A DNA stretch of 64,000 nucleotides from Loigolactobacillus binensis (GCF_005405165.1 NZ_BJDN01000012.1:16162-80161); one strand, 5' to 3'. Shown: positions 47,752-58,148, counted from the stretch's first letter. The notes: a model not told the origin generated them from the letters alone. Numbers and translations: made by a program.

Positions 47752-50415
47752 TCACAAATTAGCTTTTAATTCGGTGATCCGCTGTTTAGCGGCCGCTAAT
47801 TTGTTAGTATAATCAGTGCGTTTAGCTTTTTGCTCCGCCACAACTTTTTCAGGTGCATTTTGTACAAAGCGCTCGTTGCCTAATTTTTTATCGGCCCGGG
47901 TCACTTCACTTTGTAGCTTGGCCGCTTCCTTTTCCATCCGTTTGATTTCTTCGTTGAGATCGATCAATTCGGCTAGTGGCACGTAGATCTCCGCACCAGT
48001 AATGATCGCGGACATCGCCAAGGCCGGCGCCGTGACCTCAGCTGCAATCGTCAAGGCCTTAGGGTGCACGAAGCGTTCAATGTATTCCCGATTATTTTCA
48101 AAAATAGTCTGGGTCTGCTGATCCGTGGTTTTGATCACCACGTCGATCGGACTGGATAGCGGTGCGTTAACTTCAGCCCGAATATTGCGCACGGAGCGAA
48201 TGAGATCGATCAGGCGCGACATTTGTGCCACTGCAGCGGCATCAGCCAATTCAGCATGTTCCACGGGGTAAGCCGCGGTGACGATCGACTCACCGACATG
48301 CGGCAATTGTTGCCATAATTCTTCGGTGACAAAAGGCATGATCGGGTGCATTAATTTTAACGTCTGCTCGAAAACATAGGCCAAAGCCTGTTGCTTGTTA
48401 GCAATGGCCGTTGCGTCCGTGCCGTTCAACACTTCTTTGCTCATTTCAATGTACCAATCACACAGATCGTTCCAAATAAAATTATAGAGTAACCGGCCGG
48501 CTTCACCAAATTCAAAGTCATCAAACAAGCGGGTCACGTCTTTGACCGTTTCATTTAACCGGCTTAAGATCCAGCGGTCAGCTAGATCCCGTTGGCCGCC
48601 AGTTGGCATGGTTGCCGTAGTCTGCGGTCCTAAATTCATGATGGCAAACCGACTTGCGTTCCAGATCTTATTGATAAAGTTCCAGGCCGCATCCATTTTG
48701 CTGTAAGAGAACCGTACATCCTGCCCTGGTGTTGATCCGGTGCTTAAAAACCAACGTAAGGCATCGGCACCGTATTTTTTGATGACTTCCATTGGATCAA
48801 TGCCGTTACCCAATGATTTACTCATTTTGCGGCCTTGTTCATCCCGGATCAACCCGTGGATCAAAACATGTTTAAACGGCCGCCGTCCGGTGAATTCTAG
48901 GCTTTGGAAGATCATCCGGGAAACCCAGAAGAAAATAATGTCATAGCCAGTCACTAAGGTATTAGTGGGAAAATAACGTTTGAAGTCAGGCGCATCCGTG
49001 TCCGGCCAGCCCATAGTTGAAAACGGCCACAACGCACTACTAAACCAAGTATCCAGCACATCTGAATCCTGTTGCCAATTTTCTGGATCAGCAGGTGCTT
49101 CCATGCCAACGTAAGTTTCACCTGTGGTTTTATTGTACCAAGCGGGTATCCGGTGTCCCCACCATAATTGCCGGGAAATAACCCAGTCATGCACATTATC
49201 CATCCACTGAGTGAAGGTGTGTTCGAAACGTTCAGGTACAAAATTGACCCGGTCGCTGCCCTTTTGATTCTTTAAAGCCGTTGCCGCCAATGGTTTCATT
49301 TTGACAAACCATTGAGTGGATAAGCGAGCTTCGACTTGAACGCCAGTCCGTTCTGAATGACCAACACTGTGGACGATCGGGTCGGTGCGTAATAAATAGC
49401 CTTCCTGCGCTAGATCCGCCACCATCGCCTTACGCGCCGCAAAACGATCCAGGCCTTGATACTTACCGGCGTTTTCGTTCATGGTTGCGTCTTCATTCAT
49501 AGTGTTGATCCGTTTTAAATTATGCCGATTGCCGACTTGAAAATCGTTTGGATCATGAGCCGGCGTAATTTTAACCATCCCCGTTCCAAAGTCCTTATCC
49601 ACATACGGATCGGCGATGATCGGTAAATGACGGCCTTGTAGCGGCAATAAAACTTCGCGGCCGACTAGATCCTTGTACCGGGCGTCATCCGGGTTGACGG
49701 CAACCGCAACGTCACCAAACATGGTTTCCGGCCGTGTCGTCGCAATTTCAATATAGTGTTTCCCGTTAAACGTCACCTCAGGGTCAATAAACGGATATTT
49801 AACGTGATAAAAGGCCCCTTGATCATCTTGATGGATCACTTCGATATCCGATAAGGCCGTCCGTGCTTGCGGATCCCAGTTGATAATATATTCGCCGCGG
49901 TAGATCAACCCTTTTTTGTATAATTCAACAAAGACTTTGCGCACCGCTTTAGATAACCCTTCATCCAAGGTAAAGCGTTCGCGCGAATAATCCACGGAAA
50001 TACCTAATTTAGCCCATTGCTGATGAATAATGTCCCCGTATTCGTGGACCCAGTCCCAGACTTCGTCAACAAACTTGTCCCGGCCTAGATCATAACGGGT
50101 GATCCCCTTTTCCCGTAAATGGCCTTCAACCTTAGCTTGAGTGGCGATCCCAGCGTGATCCATTCCGGGTAGCCAGAGCACATCATAACCCTGCATCCGT
50201 TTTTGGCGGATCAACATATCCTGTAACGTGGTGTCCCAAGCATGGCCTAAATGTAACTTGCCGGTAACATTAGGCGGTGGGATCACGATCGAATATGGTT
50301 TAGCCTTCGTGTCACCATTAGGTTTAAATAACCCTTTTTGCAGCCATTCTTCGTACCGCCCAGGTTCGACCTGTTGCGGATCGTACTTAGTTGACATCTT
50401 TTTTTCGTCAGCCAT
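47752..50415 (-). CDS. valS: Valine-tRNA ligase
   Basis: Class I synthetase for tRNA-Val with post-transfer editing of threonine. HIGH variant HLGHAWDTT (about residue 50), editing domain in the middle, KMSKSLGNG (about 525) and a C-terminal coiled coil ([19 protein letters not shown] to the end) are present; length 887 aa. ATG 50415 is preferred to ATG 50424, which is directly against the GAGAGG site. It is controlled by a Val T-box upstream. Confidence 0.97.
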   Translation of the reverse strand: MADEKKMSTKYDPQQVEPGRYEEWLQKGLFKPNGDTKAKPYSIVIPPPNVTGKLHLGHAWDTTLQDMLIRQKRMQGYDVLWLPGMDHAGIATQAKVEGHLREKGITRYDLGRDKFVDEVWDWVHEYGDIIHQQWAKLGISVDYSRERFTLDEGLSKAVRKVFVELYKKGLIYRGEYIINWDPQARTALSDIEVIHQDDQGAFYHVKYPFIDPEVTFNGKHYIEIATTRPETMFGDVAVAVNPDDARYKDLVGREVLLPLQGRHLPIIADPYVDKDFGTGMVKITPAHDPNDFQVGNRHNLKRINTMNEDATMNENAGKYQGLDRFAARKAMVADLAQEGYLLRTDPIVHSVGHSERTGVQVEARLSTQWFVKMKPLAATALKNQKGSDRVNFVPERFEHTFTQWMDNVHDWVISRQLWWGHRIPAWYNKTTGETYVGMEAPADPENWQQDSDVLDTWFSSALWPFSTMGWPDTDAPDFKRYFPTNTLVTGYDIIFFWVSRMIFQSLEFTGRRPFKHVLIHGLIRDEQGRKMSKSLGNGIDPMEVIKKYGADALRWFLSTGSTPGQDVRFSYSKMDAAWNFINKIWNASRFAIMNLGPQTTATMPTGGQRDLADRWILSRLNETVKDVTRLFDDFEFGEAGRLLYNFIWNDLCDWYIEMSKEVLNGTDATAIANKQQALAYVFEQTLKLMHPIMPFVTEELWQQLPHVGESIVTAAYPVEHAELADAAAVAQMSRLIDLIRSVRNIRAEVNAPLSSPIDVVIKTTDQQTQTIFENNREYIERFVHPKALTIAAEVTAPALAMSAIITGAEIYVPLAELIDLNEEIKRMEKEAAKLQSEVTRADKKLGNERFVQNAPEKVVAEQKAKRTDYTNKLAAAKQRITELKANL

Positions 50416-50458
50416 TTCCGTCATCCTCTCTGAAGCAACTTATTTTCTGTGCAAATAA

Positions 50459-50700
50459 AAAAGCACCCGGCCTAAATTAATAGGACGAATGCAGTTATTC
50501 GCGGTACCACCTAAATTGCGCATATTGCGCCACTTGATTAGTCATAACGGACAAGGCTGTCCGACTGCCCTTACTTAAGTTCACGGCAACAGCTCCCAAG
50601 CTACCTTCACTATCATCCACGCAAAAGCTTCCAGCACACACTTTTTCTCTAGGCCGCGGTTTGATAGCTACTGACTTGTTCATCGCTTTGAAACTACTGT
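50459..50700 (-). promoter_or_regulatory. T-box leader (Val) of valS
   Basis: The minus strand carries the T-box core AGGTGGTACCGCG (about 50502-50514) and a terminator (stem around 50466-50490, T6). The TGGT bulge matches a discriminator A as in tRNA-Val; a GTA in the Stem I region near 50600 is the best specifier candidate. Nothing recognisable was seen in 50701-50867. Confidence 0.9.
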
Positions 50701-50867
50701 AGCAAAAAAACGGCGGGCGCGCAATGCTAAATTATAAATCGCGCCGACAATTGGCCGCCAAAGGGCCACTTTTTAACCCCAGCGACGGCGGCGCAAAACT
50801 AACCGCTTCTGGCCAAACGGCACGACCGCCAAGTTAACGCCTTATTTTAATCAGGCTAGCGTTGTTT

Positions 50868-52085
50868 TTACAATAAACTTGCAATTTCGCTTTGGTCCTG
50901 CGTTAAAAATTGTTCGTCAGCTTTGATCTCGGTTATTTTAATACCGGCGATGGCTTCCGTCATCAGCCCGGTAACGTCGATCAATTGCTCATACGCCCGC
51001 GTTTTATCCAAATTAGGCCGGGTTTTCGGTGCCGGAGGTGCGAAAATCGTGCAGCAATCTTCAAAGGGCATGATCGATAAATCAAAGGTATCAATGGCTT
51101 CCGCGATTTTGATGATCTCGTTTTTATCCATGGAAACCACTGGCCGCAAAATCGGCGTGGTGGTCACGTCATTGATCGCCACCATACTTTCCATAGTCTG
51201 CGACGCAACTTGCCCTAAGGCCTCGCCGTTAAAGATCGCCAAACCATGGTGCATTTCGCGAATCTTATCGGTCAAACGCAACATTAGCCGCCGTTGAACG
51301 GTCATTAAATAGCCTTCAGGCACCTTGTTTTTGATCTCTTCTTGAATATGGGTAAACGGCACCTCAATAAATTGGATGCTTCCGGCATAAGGTGCTAGTT
51401 TTGAGGTCAGCTCCTTGGCTTTAGCTAAAGCCTTAGCACTGGTGTAAGGCGGGCTGAAAAAGTGAACCATTTGAATGGCCACGCCGCGCTTCATCGCCAA
51501 GTAACCGGCCACTGGCGAATCAATACCGCCGGACAGCATCAACATACCGCGACCAGCTGTCCCCACTGGCAAACCGCCGGCACCTTGGAGCGTACGGCTG
51601 GATAAATAAATACCGTCTAAACGCACTTCCACGCGCAAGGTGATCTCCGGTTTGTGTACCCGTACCGTGATCCCCGGGACGCCGGCAAGGATCGTGCCAC
51701 CTAATTCATCATTCATTTGGTTGGTGTCCAATTCAAAATTGTGGTCGGACCGACGTGTATTGACCTTGAAAGTATCACCAGGCTGATATTGCTCCTTGAT
51801 CATCGCGATCGCCGTCGCCCGCACTTGGTCCATATCCCGTTCCACCCGGATCGATGGCGAAAAGTTTTGGATACCAAAAACCTGTCCTAGTCGAGTCATT
51901 ACGGCCTGACTATCCTCACCGTGTAAAACAATGTGCAACCGATCACGCCGCGCGTGAATTTCTAAGGCTGGAAAGCGGTGCAGCGCTTTGCGCACATTGT
52001 TGGCTAACCGGTCAATAAAACTGCGCCGGTTTTTGCCCTTAGTGGACAATTCACCATAACGCACCATGATTTCTGTATATTCCAT
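50868..52085 (-). CDS. thiI: tRNA 4-thiouridine synthase ThiI
   Basis: Makes 4-thiouridine at position 8 of tRNA; in some bacteria it also supplies thiazole sulfur. Domains: N-terminal ferredoxin-like and THUMP (about 60-165), then the PP-loop [13 protein letters not shown] (about 188). It is 405 aa and lacks the C-terminal rhodanese domain of the E. coli protein, as in other Firmicutes, where a dedicated desulfurase (NifZ) supplies persulfide. Such a gene lies 112 nt upstream. That gap holds an imperfect hairpin with GTACC/GGTAC arms. Confidence 0.95.
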   Translation of the reverse strand: MEYTEIMVRYGELSTKGKNRRSFIDRLANNVRKALHRFPALEIHARRDRLHIVLHGEDSQAVMTRLGQVFGIQNFSPSIRVERDMDQVRATAIAMIKEQYQPGDTFKVNTRRSDHNFELDTNQMNDELGGTILAGVPGITVRVHKPEITLRVEVRLDGIYLSSRTLQGAGGLPVGTAGRGMLMLSGGIDSPVAGYLAMKRGVAIQMVHFFSPPYTSAKALAKAKELTSKLAPYAGSIQFIEVPFTHIQEEIKNKVPEGYLMTVQRRLMLRLTDKIREMHHGLAIFNGEALGQVASQTMESMVAINDVTTTPILRPVVSMDKNEIIKIAEAIDTFDLSIMPFEDCCTIFAPPAPKTRPNLDKTRAYEQLIDVTGLMTEAIAGIKITEIKADEQFLTQDQSEIASLL

Positions 52086-52197
52086 TGCATTCTTCCTCTA
52101 CTCCACAAACAGTGGTTAATTTTGCATTGCTTAAAATAAGCGGCAGTACCGGCCAACTTATTTAGCGCCAACGGTACTTAAAAGCTGCCTGACACCG

Positions 52198-53346
52198 TTA
52201 TGAATTCACTAATTCAAAACGCGCATAAATTTGGTCAAAGGCGGCAATAAAGGCATCCGCTTCGGCCAAGGTATTATTCTCATCCAACGAGACCCGCACC
52301 GCACTAGTTGCGATCTCGTCGGGGATATGCATCGCTGCTAAAGTCCCTGAGATCGTCCCTTTTTTTGAGGAGCACGCGCTGGTGGTGGAAATATAGATAG
52401 CGTGCTCTTCAAAAGCGTGAACAATGGTTTCACCACGAACACCGCGAATACCGAAACATAAAATATGCGGGGCAAAATTGGCATTATCTTCAGAAAAAAC
52501 TGTGACTTTGGCTTTCTGGGCAACATGCTGATAAATTTTCGTTTTGATTGCTTGCTGGCGTTGAACTTTAGCCGGTTCAGCCGTTAATAACAGTCGCAAT
52601 GCTTTGGCCATTCCGGCAATGGCCGGCACATTTTCAGTACCGCTACGCCAATTATTTTCTTGGCCACCGCCGGTCATTAATGGTGCAAGCTGCCGGCCAC
52701 GCTTGGCGTAAATAAAGCCAGTCCCCCGCGGGCCATGAAACTTATGCGCAGAAAAGGTTAAAAAGTCGATCCGGGGCAAGCGCAATAGCGGCAATAGCCC
52801 TTTGCCGATTGATTGAACGGCGTCCACATGAAAATGCACTTTCGGGTGGGTTGCCAGAATGTCGGCCACCGCTTTTAACGGTTGAATACTACCAATTTCA
52901 TTGTTGACCGCCATAATCGAAACGAGGATCGTATCATCCCGCAAGGCTGCTTGCAGATCGGCCGGATCAATGGCCCCATGCTGATCAACCGGCAAATAAG
53001 TGACTTCATAACCTAATTGTTCCAATTGCGCCATTGAATTTTTAACGGCCGGGTGTTCAATTTCCGTGGTGATCAAATGTTTACCAAATTGGCGTTTCGC
53101 AATGGCGGTGCCTTTGATCACCCAATTGTCACCTTCAGTGCCCCCGCTAGTAAAATAAATCTCATCTGGTTGCGCTTGGATCAGCTCAGCGATCTGCTGG
53201 CGCGCCTGCTGAAGCAACCCATCTGCCTTGTCCCCTAAAGCATGCAAACTAGACGGATTACCAAAGAAATCTTGGCTAACGGCTTGATAAGTCGCCAATA
53301 CTGCTGGTGCCGCCGCGGTGGTCGCACTATTATCAAAATAGATCAT
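52198..53346 (-). CDS. Cysteine desulfurase paired with ThiI (NifZ-like)
   Basis: A second PLP cysteine desulfurase (382 aa). N-terminal YFDNSATTAAAPAVL, PLP lysine in FSAHKFHGPRGTGF and catalytic Cys in TSACSSKKGTISGTL are present; the Ser-Ser after the Cys and Asn-Ser start distinguish it from the one at 6998-8158. By analogy with Bacillus NifZ-ThiI it should donate sulfur to 4-thiouridine. It has a strong promoter and a long 5' leader. Confidence 0.93.
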   Translation of the reverse strand: MIYFDNSATTAAAPAVLATYQAVSQDFFGNPSSLHALGDKADGLLQQARQQIAELIQAQPDEIYFTSGGTEGDNWVIKGTAIAKRQFGKHLITTEIEHPAVKNSMAQLEQLGYEVTYLPVDQHGAIDPADLQAALRDDTILVSIMAVNNEIGSIQPLKAVADILATHPKVHFHVDAVQSIGKGLLPLLRLPRIDFLTFSAHKFHGPRGTGFIYAKRGRQLAPLMTGGGQENNWRSGTENVPAIAGMAKALRLLLTAEPAKVQRQQAIKTKIYQHVAQKAKVTVFSEDNANFAPHILCFGIRGVRGETIVHAFEEHAIYISTTSACSSKKGTISGTLAAMHIPDEIATSAVRVSLDENNTLAEADAFIAAFDQIYARFELVNS

Positions 53347-53359
53347 ACAAACATTCTTC

Positions 53360-53614
53360 CCTTTTTATCCTAAGCTATGGGTCTTAGCTACAAAAGCCTA
53401 CTGGCCCATTCATTAATTTAAAGTCCGTTGAAAAAATAAAAACTGATCGGTGCTAGCCGCACAATTAGCAGTAAAGCTAATTGTGCGCCAACGAAGCTGA
53501 AAAAAACGGTGCGTGCTTCTTTGCAACTAATGAGCCTACTTTTTAACGCCCACTGAATCAAGGCCCATAAGGCTGATTTTAGGGGCCCACCCCGAACACT
53601 AAGCGCCGAAATTC
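53360..53614 (-). ncRNA. Long unassigned 5' leader of the desulfurase-thiI operon
   Basis: About 260 nt separate the mapped-by-eye promoter from the desulfurase start. On the minus strand a perfect 11-bp hairpin (GCACAATTAGC/GCTAATTGTGC, 53464-53491) is followed 18 nt later by T-rich tracts, resembling an attenuator. A weak 66-codon frame with a hydrophobic C-terminus (TTG 53618 to 53418) overlaps it, but its start lies at the transcription start with no ribosome-binding site. No known riboswitch pattern was recognised. Confidence 0.4.
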
Positions 53615-53620
53615 TCAACC

Positions 53621-53648
53621 ATTATAACAAATCCTCACTAAAAGGCAA
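53621..53648 (-). promoter_or_regulatory. Promoter of the desulfurase-thiI operon
   Basis: Minus-strand TTGCCT (53643-53648), 16-nt spacer, consensus TATAAT (53621-53626). Confidence 0.82.
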
Positions 53649-53679
53649 TATACTAACTTAAAATAAGTCAAATCGACGC

Positions 53680-53718
53680 CAACAAAAAACGCTATTCGCC
53701 AATAACAGAACGAATAAC
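53680..53718 (-). terminator. Terminator after ezrA
   Basis: A 10-bp stem with one G-U pair, ACGTTATTCG and CGAATAGCGT on the minus strand, then T6; about 15 nt after the ezrA stop. Confidence 0.82.
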
Positions 53719-53734
53719 GTCTGATCAGGTCGGA

Positions 53735-55450
53735 TTAGACCTGTAAATCTTGGTCCTTAGTTTTATAGTAACTTTCTTCAACTTTCTTGTAACTGCCAGG
53801 TTCCACTTGTTCCAAAACAGTGGCAATGGTTTCCGCCGCCTGTTTATAATCGTGGTCACTATTGAATAAGCGCAGTGCTTCATCACTGGCTTGAGCAATA
53901 TCCGCATGACTATGGCGATAACGATTAGCGTATTGCAACAGCTGTTCTGTTAGCAAGGCACTATTGATCATATCGTTCGTCTCTTCCTTGAGTTTGTTTA
54001 AATCTTCCTGCGTCGCGATCAACGCCTTAGTGATCACATCAAGGTCAATTTTTACTTGATTTAGTTCTTGATCCAATTTACTGATCTCATCGGAAACCAA
54101 GAAGAAAAAGTCTAAGTATTGGCGGGATAAGCCCGGTAAATTCAACTTCTCCACTTGCCGTTTAACGTTACGGATCTCAAATTCAAAGGATTGTAAGGAA
54201 CGCTGCGCTTCTTCCTCACCTTTACGCAGATCTTGAACGCTAGCATTGATGGCCTTTTGTTTCTTCTCAATTTCCGCCAAAGTGGCAAAAGCCGTACTAT
54301 AATTTTCCGCCACCATGGAATAAACCGCAGTTTGCGCGGCGACTTTTTGCGCATCCTGTTCAAAGGTTGTGTTGACTTCGTCAATTTGCTGGCGTAAATC
54401 CTTAGCCTGGGCCAATTCATCGTTATTCAAGGTGTAGCTTTGATTCAAATGATCCAATTCGATCTGTAATTCATGATTTTGTTTCGTGGCGTGATTGATG
54501 AAAGCCTGCAATTCATCGTGGCGCTGCTCCACTTCTTGATGAGCCTTGATCTCGGCTTCCATGACATCATACAGATGATCGATGCGCCGGGCAATATCCT
54601 GATCAGTGGTTTCGATCGCTGTTAAATCCAAGTTTTTCAGCGATTTACGGGTCGCGTTAACGTGCTGATCCAGATCACTTAATTCCGCAGCAATGTCAAT
54701 ATCATAAAATTGATAAGCAGCGTCGCTTAAGCGTTGATAACCTTGCCGTAATTCATCTAGCTGGGCGGGAAATTCATTATTCAGCTCTTTGAACCGGGGC
54801 GGGATCCGCTTCATCAAGTCATTTAATTCCGTAATATCCTTATCCAGTTGGGTCAAGATCTTTTTCGATTCCACATGATCGCCGGATTTAGTGAAGCGAT
54901 TATATTTATCAAATGACGTTTCTAAATAACTTAACTTTTCTTCTAGGCCATCTGCAGCGGCACCATAAGAAAAACTTTTAGTCAATAATTGTTTCCGTAA
55001 TTTTTGGTATAGTTCCCGTAATTCCTTGGCCTTGGTTTGATTGGCCTGCGCGTCCGTTTGGATCTGTTTAAAGCCAGCCACGATCTCGGCCAAAGCTTCT
55101 TGGGTAGTCGTTAATTGGCTGGTCAATTCCTTGATCAGCTTAGCGGCAGTGAAAAAACGATAACGATTATTAGTGGTTTCCGCTAACAATAACTTACGCT
55201 CTAGATCTGCAAAACCGTTTTTCTGAATTTCTTGTAAGTGTTCTTGCCATTTAGCGTATTCTTCTTGACTTTGTCCGGCTAAGCCCTGCTGCCGGGCAGC
55301 GCTCATCGTCTTTTTGAACGGTAATTTGGTCATTTTCTGTTCTTGTTCTTGCAGTGCATCGATCTGCTTAGAATTATGTCGTTGGTAGAAGATCACCCCG
55401 ACATATAGCACTAATGCTAAAATAATGATACCGATCAAAATTAACTCCAT
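53735..55450 (-). CDS. ezrA: Septation-ring regulator EzrA
   Basis: A 571-aa membrane protein with one N-terminal helix (MELILIGIIILALVLYVGVIFYQ) and a long cytoplasmic series of spectrin-like coiled coils. EzrA binds FtsZ and PBP1, limits Z-ring number and coordinates septal wall synthesis. Conserved segments such as LFNSDHDYKQAAETIATVLEQVEPGSYKKVEE near the C-terminus are seen. ATG 55450 is 8 nt after ACGGGGG; the frame opens six codons earlier. A minus-strand TATAAT at 55522-55527 is the likely promoter. Confidence 0.95.
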   Translation of the reverse strand: MELILIGIIILALVLYVGVIFYQRHNSKQIDALQEQEQKMTKLPFKKTMSAARQQGLAGQSQEEYAKWQEHLQEIQKNGFADLERKLLLAETTNNRYRFFTAAKLIKELTSQLTTTQEALAEIVAGFKQIQTDAQANQTKAKELRELYQKLRKQLLTKSFSYGAAADGLEEKLSYLETSFDKYNRFTKSGDHVESKKILTQLDKDITELNDLMKRIPPRFKELNNEFPAQLDELRQGYQRLSDAAYQFYDIDIAAELSDLDQHVNATRKSLKNLDLTAIETTDQDIARRIDHLYDVMEAEIKAHQEVEQRHDELQAFINHATKQNHELQIELDHLNQSYTLNNDELAQAKDLRQQIDEVNTTFEQDAQKVAAQTAVYSMVAENYSTAFATLAEIEKKQKAINASVQDLRKGEEEAQRSLQSFEFEIRNVKRQVEKLNLPGLSRQYLDFFFLVSDEISKLDQELNQVKIDLDVITKALIATQEDLNKLKEETNDMINSALLTEQLLQYANRYRHSHADIAQASDEALRLFNSDHDYKQAAETIATVLEQVEPGSYKKVEESYYKTKDQDLQV

Positions 55451-55599
55451 CAATAAAACCCCCGTCACGTTTCACAGTTTACCTTGCATTTATTTGTAAA
55501 GGCCGTTAAAATCTAACCTAAATTATATCATAGTGACCGGAGCGCATCACTAATGAATCGTAAAAACCGCGCCTAATTTATTTTGGAGGTCCTTAAACC

Positions 55600-56052
55600 A
55601 TGACCAAACATACCCTTTTAGCGCAGCAAGTTGATGCGTTGTTAACTGAAGAACCGCGCTTAATAACGAACCTCGCCAACGCCGCCGCCCTGTTAAATGA
55701 TAGCCTCAGCAACGTCAGCTGGGTCGGCTTCTACCTATATGATAACGCTAAAAACGAATTATATCTTGGTCCTTTTCAAGGTAAAGTGGCCTGCATGCAC
55801 ATTGCCAACGGCCAAGGCGTGGTCGGCACCGCCTTTACCCAACAAAAAACCCAGCTGGTGGCCGACGTTCATCAATTCGCCGGGCACATTGCGTGTGACG
55901 CTGCGACTAACGCTGAGTTGGTGGTACCGTTAACGGCAGGTGACCGCCAAATTGGGGTTTTAGATATTGATTCACAACAATTTGATCGTTTTAGTGCCGC
56001 TGATCAGGCCTTATTAGAAGACTTCGCGGCCGTTTTAGTCACGCATTTATAA
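55600..56052 (+). CDS. msrC: Free methionine-(R)-sulfoxide reductase, GAF domain
   Basis: A 150-aa single GAF domain protein of the fRMsr (YebR/YtsP) type, reducing free Met-R-sulfoxide with thioredoxin. Three cysteine positions of the family are seen: one in VACMHIANGQGVVG and one in GHIACDAATNAELVVPL, where the catalytic Cys lies; WVGFYLYD and IGVLDIDS are also characteristic. ATG 55600 has GGAGG. It diverges from ezrA, and this pair followed by rpsD is a common Firmicute layout. Confidence 0.9.
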   Translation: MTKHTLLAQQVDALLTEEPRLITNLANAAALLNDSLSNVSWVGFYLYDNAKNELYLGPFQGKVACMHIANGQGVVGTAFTQQKTQLVADVHQFAGHIACDAATNAELVVPLTAGDRQIGVLDIDSQQFDRFSAADQALLEDFAAVLVTHL

Positions 56053-56060
56053 AGGTATAA

Positions 56061-56089
56061 TTGACTTTAGCTACAAGCTTTGCTACACT
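56061..56089 (+). promoter_or_regulatory. Promoter of rpsD
   Basis: TTGACT (56061-56066), 17-nt spacer, TACACT (56084-56089) with TGC before it; starts just after the msrC stop. Confidence 0.88.
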
Positions 56090-56095
56090 GGTCGT

Positions 56096-56266
56096 TGTGT
56101 AAAATAATGCAGCAGTAAGTGGTAAGCGCGTCAACAGTTTGTTGCAACCAGAGTTCAACGAGTAACCTGCGGCTGCAGATGGCGAAAATTGCAGAACAAA
56201 CTGCACGTATACTGAACTTACAATTCGTTATTTTACTCCAAATCAATTTATTGGAGGAATTTTTTT
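56096..56266 (+). promoter_or_regulatory. Long 5' leader of rpsD, probable S4 autoregulatory region
   Basis: About 170 nt lie between the predicted transcript start and rpsD. In Bacillus and relatives S4 represses its own monocistronic mRNA by binding a structured leader. Here complementary segments such as TGCAG and CTGCA repeats near 56172-56205 could fold, but I could not confirm the consensus pseudoknot by eye. No credible ORF lies in it. Confidence 0.5.
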
Positions 56267-56878
56267 ATGTCTCGTTATACAGGCCCACAATGGAAAAAAT
56301 CTCGCCGGTTAGGTATTTCGCTATCTGGTACAGGTAAAGAATTAGCTCGCCGCCCTTACGCACCTGGTGACCATGGTCCCAACAGTCGCCGCAAATTATC
56401 AGAATATGGTGTTCAATTACGTGAAAAGCAGAAGTTACGCTTTATGTACGGTTTGAACGAACGCCAATTCTCTAACTTGTTCCAAAAATCTGGTAAGATC
56501 AAAGAAGGTAAACAAGGTGTTAACTTCATGATCTTACTTGAACAACGTTTAGACAACGTGGTTTATCGCTTAGGCTTAGCTACAACTCGTCCTCAAGCCC
56601 GTCAGTTGGTCAACCATGGTCATATCTTAGTTGATGGCAAACGCGTTGATATCCCTTCATACCAAGTTGAACTTGGTCAAGTGGTTTCAGTTCGTGAAAA
56701 GTCTAAAAACTTAGTGATCATCCAAGCTGCACTTGAAGCCGTTGTTGGTCGCCCTGCTTTCGTCAGCTTTGACGCTGATAAATTAGAAGGTTCCTTAACT
56801 CGTTTACCAGAACGTGACGAATTAGAACCAGACATTGATGAAACACTTGTCGTTGAATACTACAACCAATTATTGTAA
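56267..56878 (+). CDS. rpsD: 30S ribosomal protein S4
   Basis: Primary 16S rRNA-binding protein that nucleates 30S assembly. N-terminal [21 protein letters not shown] is the Firmicute form without zinc cysteines; the S4 RNA-binding domain spans about residues 93-155 ([27 protein letters not shown]). Length 203 aa. Codon use is strongly biased compared with neighbours, as for highly expressed genes. It is monocistronic with GGAGG before ATG. Confidence 0.99.
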   Translation: MSRYTGPQWKKSRRLGISLSGTGKELARRPYAPGDHGPNSRRKLSEYGVQLREKQKLRFMYGLNERQFSNLFQKSGKIKEGKQGVNFMILLEQRLDNVVYRLGLATTRPQARQLVNHGHILVDGKRVDIPSYQVELGQVVSVREKSKNLVIIQAALEAVVGRPAFVSFDADKLEGSLTRLPERDELEPDIDETLVVEYYNQLL

Positions 56879-56888
56879 TCTTCATGAC

Positions 56889-56920
56889 AAAAAAACAGTC
56901 ACTATGTGGCTGTTTTTTTT
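56889..56920 (+). terminator. Terminator after rpsD
   Basis: Stem ACAGTCAC/GTGGCTGT (56895-56902 with 56906-56913, one G-U) with a 3-nt loop and T8; 16 nt after the rpsD stop. An A-run on its left side may also terminate the opposing DUF1054 gene. Confidence 0.9.
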
Positions 56921-56955
56921 GCAACTAATCATAATGACTGGCCGGTATTTGCGGT

Positions 56956-57576
56956 TTAATCTTGACTGATCGCAGCCAATAAATAACGATATAGCGGCGT
57001 TAAGCTGGTGACCGTTTGCCTGATCTCCTGTTCCACAGCGCCACTTGTTTGAAAAATCGGGTCGTTTTTTAACCAGATCTTGCCTAGCAGCCACTCCCCT
57101 TTTTTCACCGTCATAAAGCGTTGGGTTTGGGCCGCTAAATCAGTGGCATTCAACGGTTGGACCGGCTTGGCCATGTGGTTGCCCGAAAGTCGCCATTCTC
57201 CGGCGGGCAAGTGCGTGAAGAAGGCCGCGCGTTGCTGCAAAATAGCGGCATACGGTGCCGGTTGCTGAATATTCTCCAGTAAGCACAGCCAAACAAATAA
57301 CCGATCATCCCAGAAACCAACCTCAAAATGCGGCACCATTTTATAGCCCCGTTTATACGGTCCCACGGCAAACCAAGTATTAGGCGCCGGGTTAGTGTGC
57401 CGGCGTAAATGCTTGGCTACATTTATGTAAGCCGGAATTTTTTCTGCCGCCAATTGGCTCACTAACTGCGCCCCTAATTGCGTAAACTTGGGATCAAGTT
57501 GCTCACGAATCAAGGCCATGCGCCCTGCCACCGTCAGCTCATCAAAAACCTTAAAATCCGTCACTGTAAAAACCAT
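56956..57576 (-). CDS. DUF1054 (UPF0637/YktB) family protein
   Basis: A 206-aa soluble protein matching the YktB family: N-terminal FTVTDFKVFDELTVAGRMALIRE, central HLRRHTNPAPNTWFAVGPYKRGYKMVPHFEVGFWDDRLFVWL and a C-terminal helical part. Structures are known for the family but no function. It faces rpsD tail to tail. Start ATG 57576 lacks a strong ribosome-binding site. There is no operon partner. Confidence 0.85.
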   Translation of the reverse strand: MVFTVTDFKVFDELTVAGRMALIREQLDPKFTQLGAQLVSQLAAEKIPAYINVAKHLRRHTNPAPNTWFAVGPYKRGYKMVPHFEVGFWDDRLFVWLCLLENIQQPAPYAAILQQRAAFFTHLPAGEWRLSGNHMAKPVQPLNATDLAAQTQRFMTVKKGEWLLGKIWLKNDPIFQTSGAVEQEIRQTVTSLTPLYRYLLAAISQD

Positions 57577-57601
57577 TAACTCACTGCTTTCTGTCCTAAA
57601 C

Positions 57602-57629
57602 TTGGTTTATAAACCGGATATGTTATACT
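57602..57629 (+). promoter_or_regulatory. Promoter of the YueI-like gene
   Basis: TTGGTT (57602-57607), 16-nt spacer, TATACT (57624-57629); about 40 nt before the start codon. Confidence 0.75.
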
Positions 57630-57668
57630 CGCTTTATTATAGCAAATATTGCTGGAGGGATGACCAAC

Positions 57669-58127
57669 ATGCCGGAAAACAACGAACTTGAAAACCAACT
57701 AAAAAGTCGCCTGACGGGCACACCCCAAACAAAGCCCGATGAGCGCCGTCGCTATCTCGGCTCCTTACGCGAGCGCGTTTTACTGCAGATCACGGTGGCC
57801 CAATTAAGTGATCCCCGTACGTTGCCGGCCTTTAAACAGGCCGCGCCGCAATTGGCCGCTACTAAATTATTGCTTAACGGTAAATTAGCAGCAACGCTAA
57901 AACCCTATTTACAATATGCCAGCCAAAATAATTTAGCCTTTACAATGGTCAACGATGAGGCGGCCAATACGGCCAACGCGGCAGTGGCCGTTCTGTTAGT
58001 GGCTACCACCGCCGTTGAGCGCTCAAACGTTGATATCAGCCAATATTATCAGGCCGCAACTAAGTCGCCGACTAAACATACTTTTCTCGCCGACTTATTC
58101 AACGGGCGTAACATTGACCCGAAATAA
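57669..58127 (+). CDS. YueI family protein (DUF1694)
   Basis: A 152-aa soluble protein with the YueI pattern: LKSRLTGTPQTKPDERRRYLGSLRERV near the start, then a Rossmann-like alpha/beta part with LLLNGKLAATLKPYLQYA and FTMVND. Structurally the family resembles YueI of Bacillus, with no assigned activity. ATG 57669 is chosen because GGAGGG lies directly against ATG 57660. It converges with gshF; the 21-nt gap has no clear terminator. Confidence 0.82.
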   Translation: MPENNELENQLKSRLTGTPQTKPDERRRYLGSLRERVLLQITVAQLSDPRTLPAFKQAAPQLAATKLLLNGKLAATLKPYLQYASQNNLAFTMVNDEAANTANAAVAVLLVATTAVERSNVDISQYYQAATKSPTKHTFLADLFNGRNIDPK

Positions 58128-58148
58128 TCACATTAACGTCACCTGGGC

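Noticed and set aside
50495..50683. 62-codon ORF in the valS leader
   Set aside because: It coincides with T-box Stem I and antiterminator sequence.
53418..53618. 66-codon ORF before the thiI-linked desulfurase
   Set aside because: It starts with TTG at the predicted transcription start, lacks a ribosome-binding site and overlaps a hairpin leader; kept only as part of the leader finding.
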